Source: an uncultured Bacteroidales bacterium (GTDB lineage: Bacteria > Bacteroidota > Bacteroidia > Bacteroidales > Muribaculaceae). Taken from it: 7,272 nucleotides of DNA. The position numbers and the translations under genes were made by a program. Every line of letters starts with the position of its first letter. Positions within the stretch are counted from its first letter, which is position 1. The stretch spans positions 1 to 7,272 of the forward strand of contig CAMWQZ010000048.1 in NCBI GenBank assembly GCA_947176515.1, written 5' to 3'. The notes beneath the pieces are model-generated. The model saw nothing but the letters and a program-made list of their open reading frames with translations. It was not told the DNA's origin and ran no database searches. Below, piece after piece: positions 6,625 through 7,272 of the stretch.

Positions 6625-6873
6625 TCACATCAATTCAATCGCTTCGCTATCGAGGTGGTCAGGCAGTAACATTTCATCTTCACCTTCTATGGCATATTTT
6701 GCAAATGCTTCAGCCCAGCCCTCGCGTTTTGTTTTTGGCTTTGAAATGATGATTTGATTGTTAGAGTATTCAATATTCACAGGCGAACCTTTTGAGAAAC
6801 CGCCTTCTGTTGCGATATATCGGGGTATAATTACGCCGACCGATGTGCCGACTTGAGAGATTCTTGTTAGCAT
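6625..6873 (-). CDS. mazE: MazE-like antitoxin (AbrB-type DNA-binding domain)
   Basis: An 82-residue protein. Residues 1-46 match the swapped-hairpin AbrB/MazE fold: 'ISQVGTSVGVIIPR' (5-18) is a variant of the 'GNSxGIxIP' signature, followed by 'FSKGSPVNIEY' (26-36) and a final strand 'QIIISKPK' (40-47). Residues 50-82 form the acidic C-terminal part ('REGWAEAFAKYA', 'EGEDEMLLPDHLDSEAIE'), which in this family lies across the toxin and blocks its RNA site. As first gene in the operon it would be made before the toxin and would repress its own promoter together with it; autoregulation is inferred from the family. No clear operator palindrome was found in the roughly 75-base leader. Confidence 0.9.
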   Translation of the reverse strand: MLTRISQVGTSVGVIIPRYIATEGGFSKGSPVNIEYSNNQIIISKPKTKREGWAEAFAKYAIEGEDEMLLPDHLDSEAIELM

Positions 6874-6953
6874 AGTAGTGTCATTTTGAGTATTGGACTA
6901 TAAGTTATTTGTTTGTTGTCGAATGTAGTAACACCTAAATCTACTCAACGATG

Positions 6954-6983
6954 CAAAGATATAAAAAGTTTTTGAAATAACAA
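6954..6983 (-). promoter_or_regulatory. Promoter of the toxin-antitoxin operon
   Basis: On the minus strand, TATCTTTG (6961-6954) fits the TAnnTTTG -7 box and TTG (6983-6981) lies 19 bases upstream. The expected transcript start is near 6947, leaving a leader of about 70 bases before the antitoxin ATG. The -33 element is short and AT-rich, so the promoter may be moderate. Confidence 0.7.
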
Positions 6984-7022
6984 TAATATTATAATGAAAA
7001 ATACGTCCCTACTTGATAACAA

Positions 7023-7055
7023 GAAAAAGAGTCAAGCATCGCTTGACTCTTTTTC
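7023..7055 (-). terminator. Strong terminator of tRNA-Ser (symmetrical, may act both ways)
   Basis: A perfect 15-bp inverted repeat (7023-7037 with 7041-7055) has a 3-base loop, a GAGTCAAGC core and A/T-runs on both sides, so a U-tract is produced in either direction. It begins 6 bases after the tRNA-Ser 3' end. It isolates the tRNA from the toxin-antitoxin operon. Confidence 0.93.
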
Positions 7056-7060
7056 TATTG

Positions 7061-7149
7061 CGGAGAGGACGAGATTCGAACTCGTGGACAGGATTGCTCC
7101 CGTCGTCGGTTTAGCAAACCGGTGGTTTCAGCCACTCACCCACCTCTCC
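7061..7149 (-). tRNA. tRNA-Ser (anticodon GCT)
   Basis: An 89-base class II tRNA. The acceptor GGAGAGG/CCTCTCC (7149-7143 with 7068-7062) is perfect and the discriminator G (7061) is the usual one for serine. The anticodon GCT is at 7115-7113 in loop TTGCTAA, reading AGC/AGU. The long variable arm forms a 7-bp stem with a GCAA loop (GACGGGA/TCCTGTC, one G-T pair), the hallmark of tRNA-Ser. The T arm is ACGAG/CTCGT around TTCGAAT. The outermost anticodon-stem pair is a C-A mismatch. CCA is not encoded. Confidence 0.97.
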
Positions 7150-7154
7150 TTCCG

Positions 7155-7172
7155 GTTAGGCTTTTGGCTAAC
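7155..7172 (-). other. Short hairpin in the tRNA-Ser 5' leader
   Basis: On the minus strand GTTAG and CTAAC pair around a small inner loop containing AAAA, with one C-C mismatch. The predicted transcript start lies near 7172, so most of the roughly 23-base leader would fold as a hairpin just before the mature tRNA. It may help RNase P processing or protect the 5' end; this is inference. Confidence 0.4.
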
Positions 7173-7178
7173 GTGGTG

Positions 7179-7210
7179 CAAAGGTAGGCAATGTTTTTTT
7201 ATCTCACAAA
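7179..7210 (-). promoter_or_regulatory. Promoter of tRNA-Ser
   Basis: On the minus strand TACCTTTG (7186-7179) is a -7 box and TTTG (7210-7207) is a -33 element 20 bases upstream, matching the Bacteroidetes consensus. The A/T-rich tract beyond it (7211-7240) resembles an upstream element. The remaining bases to the window end (7241-7272) show nothing I can assign. Confidence 0.85.
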
Positions 7211-7272
7211 TTTTTTGCGCAAAAATCGAAAAAAAATATTAGAGACAATGTAGCTGCACAGAGTGGGGATAC

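Noticed and set aside
6874..6953. Operator palindrome in the toxin-antitoxin leader
   Set aside because: Only 4-bp matches (for example GTAG/CTAC near 6925-6943) were found, too weak to call an operator.
7061..7149. tRNA-Ser or tRNA-Pro as an integration site with the toxin-antitoxin pair as island cargo
   Set aside because: No second copy of either tRNA 3' end is seen in the window and there is no integrase, so there is no attachment-site evidence here.
6994..7242. Plus-strand open frame of 82 codons across tRNA-Ser
   Set aside because: It is made of the tRNA antisense strand, the terminator and the tRNA promoter ('ERTRFELVDR' is another typical false tRNA-derived peptide).

Overview
The window looks like chromosomal DNA from a gut-type Bacteroidales bacterium, most likely close to Muribaculaceae or Bacteroidaceae. 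This rests on three things seen here. All four assignable promoters have the Bacteroidetes form, a TTG/TTTG -33 element and a TAnnTTTG -7 element 19-20 bases apart. The genes lack strong Shine-Dalgarno sites, and neither tRNA encodes its CCA end. The proteins are typical of the group: a GLUG-repeat surface protein with a T9SS-like C-terminal tail, and a GH84 hexosaminidase close to the Bacteroides thetaiotaomicron enzyme. The species assignment is inference.

Layout, left to right. (1) Bases 3-2990 (+) hold the 3' part of a large secreted protein; its start lies outside the window. It has an N-terminal region of unknown fold, two tandem GLUG modules and a conserved C-terminal tail, and ends in a strong hairpin terminator (3016-3044). 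(2) Bases 2991-3492 are intergenic. They contain a short perfect palindrome, a promoter, tRNA-Pro(GGG) with its own terminator, a degenerate array of about 9 bases per unit built on 'actaat', and a hairpin that probably ends the convergent gene. (3) Bases 3493-6048 (-) encode an exported 851-residue GH84 beta-N-acetylglucosaminidase with all recognisable catalytic residues, read from its own promoter. (4) Bases 6239-6873 (-) encode a type II toxin-antitoxin pair: a MazE/AbrB-like antitoxin followed after 53 bases by a MazF/PemK-like toxin, again with its own promoter. (5) Bases 7061-7149 (-) are tRNA-Ser(GCT), with an upstream promoter and a very strong downstream terminator that separates it from the toxin-antitoxin operon.

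The genes do not form one operon. Each unit has its own promoter or terminator, so this is a set of independent neighbours: an outer-surface protein, a glycan-trimming enzyme, an addiction or stress module, and two tRNAs. I see no CRISPR array, transposase, integrase or phage gene, and no convincing new multi-gene system. The least explained items are the 9-base repeat array, the N-terminal domain and shared tail of the surface protein, the extra C-terminal domain of the GH84 enzyme, and the long gap inside the toxin-antitoxin operon.
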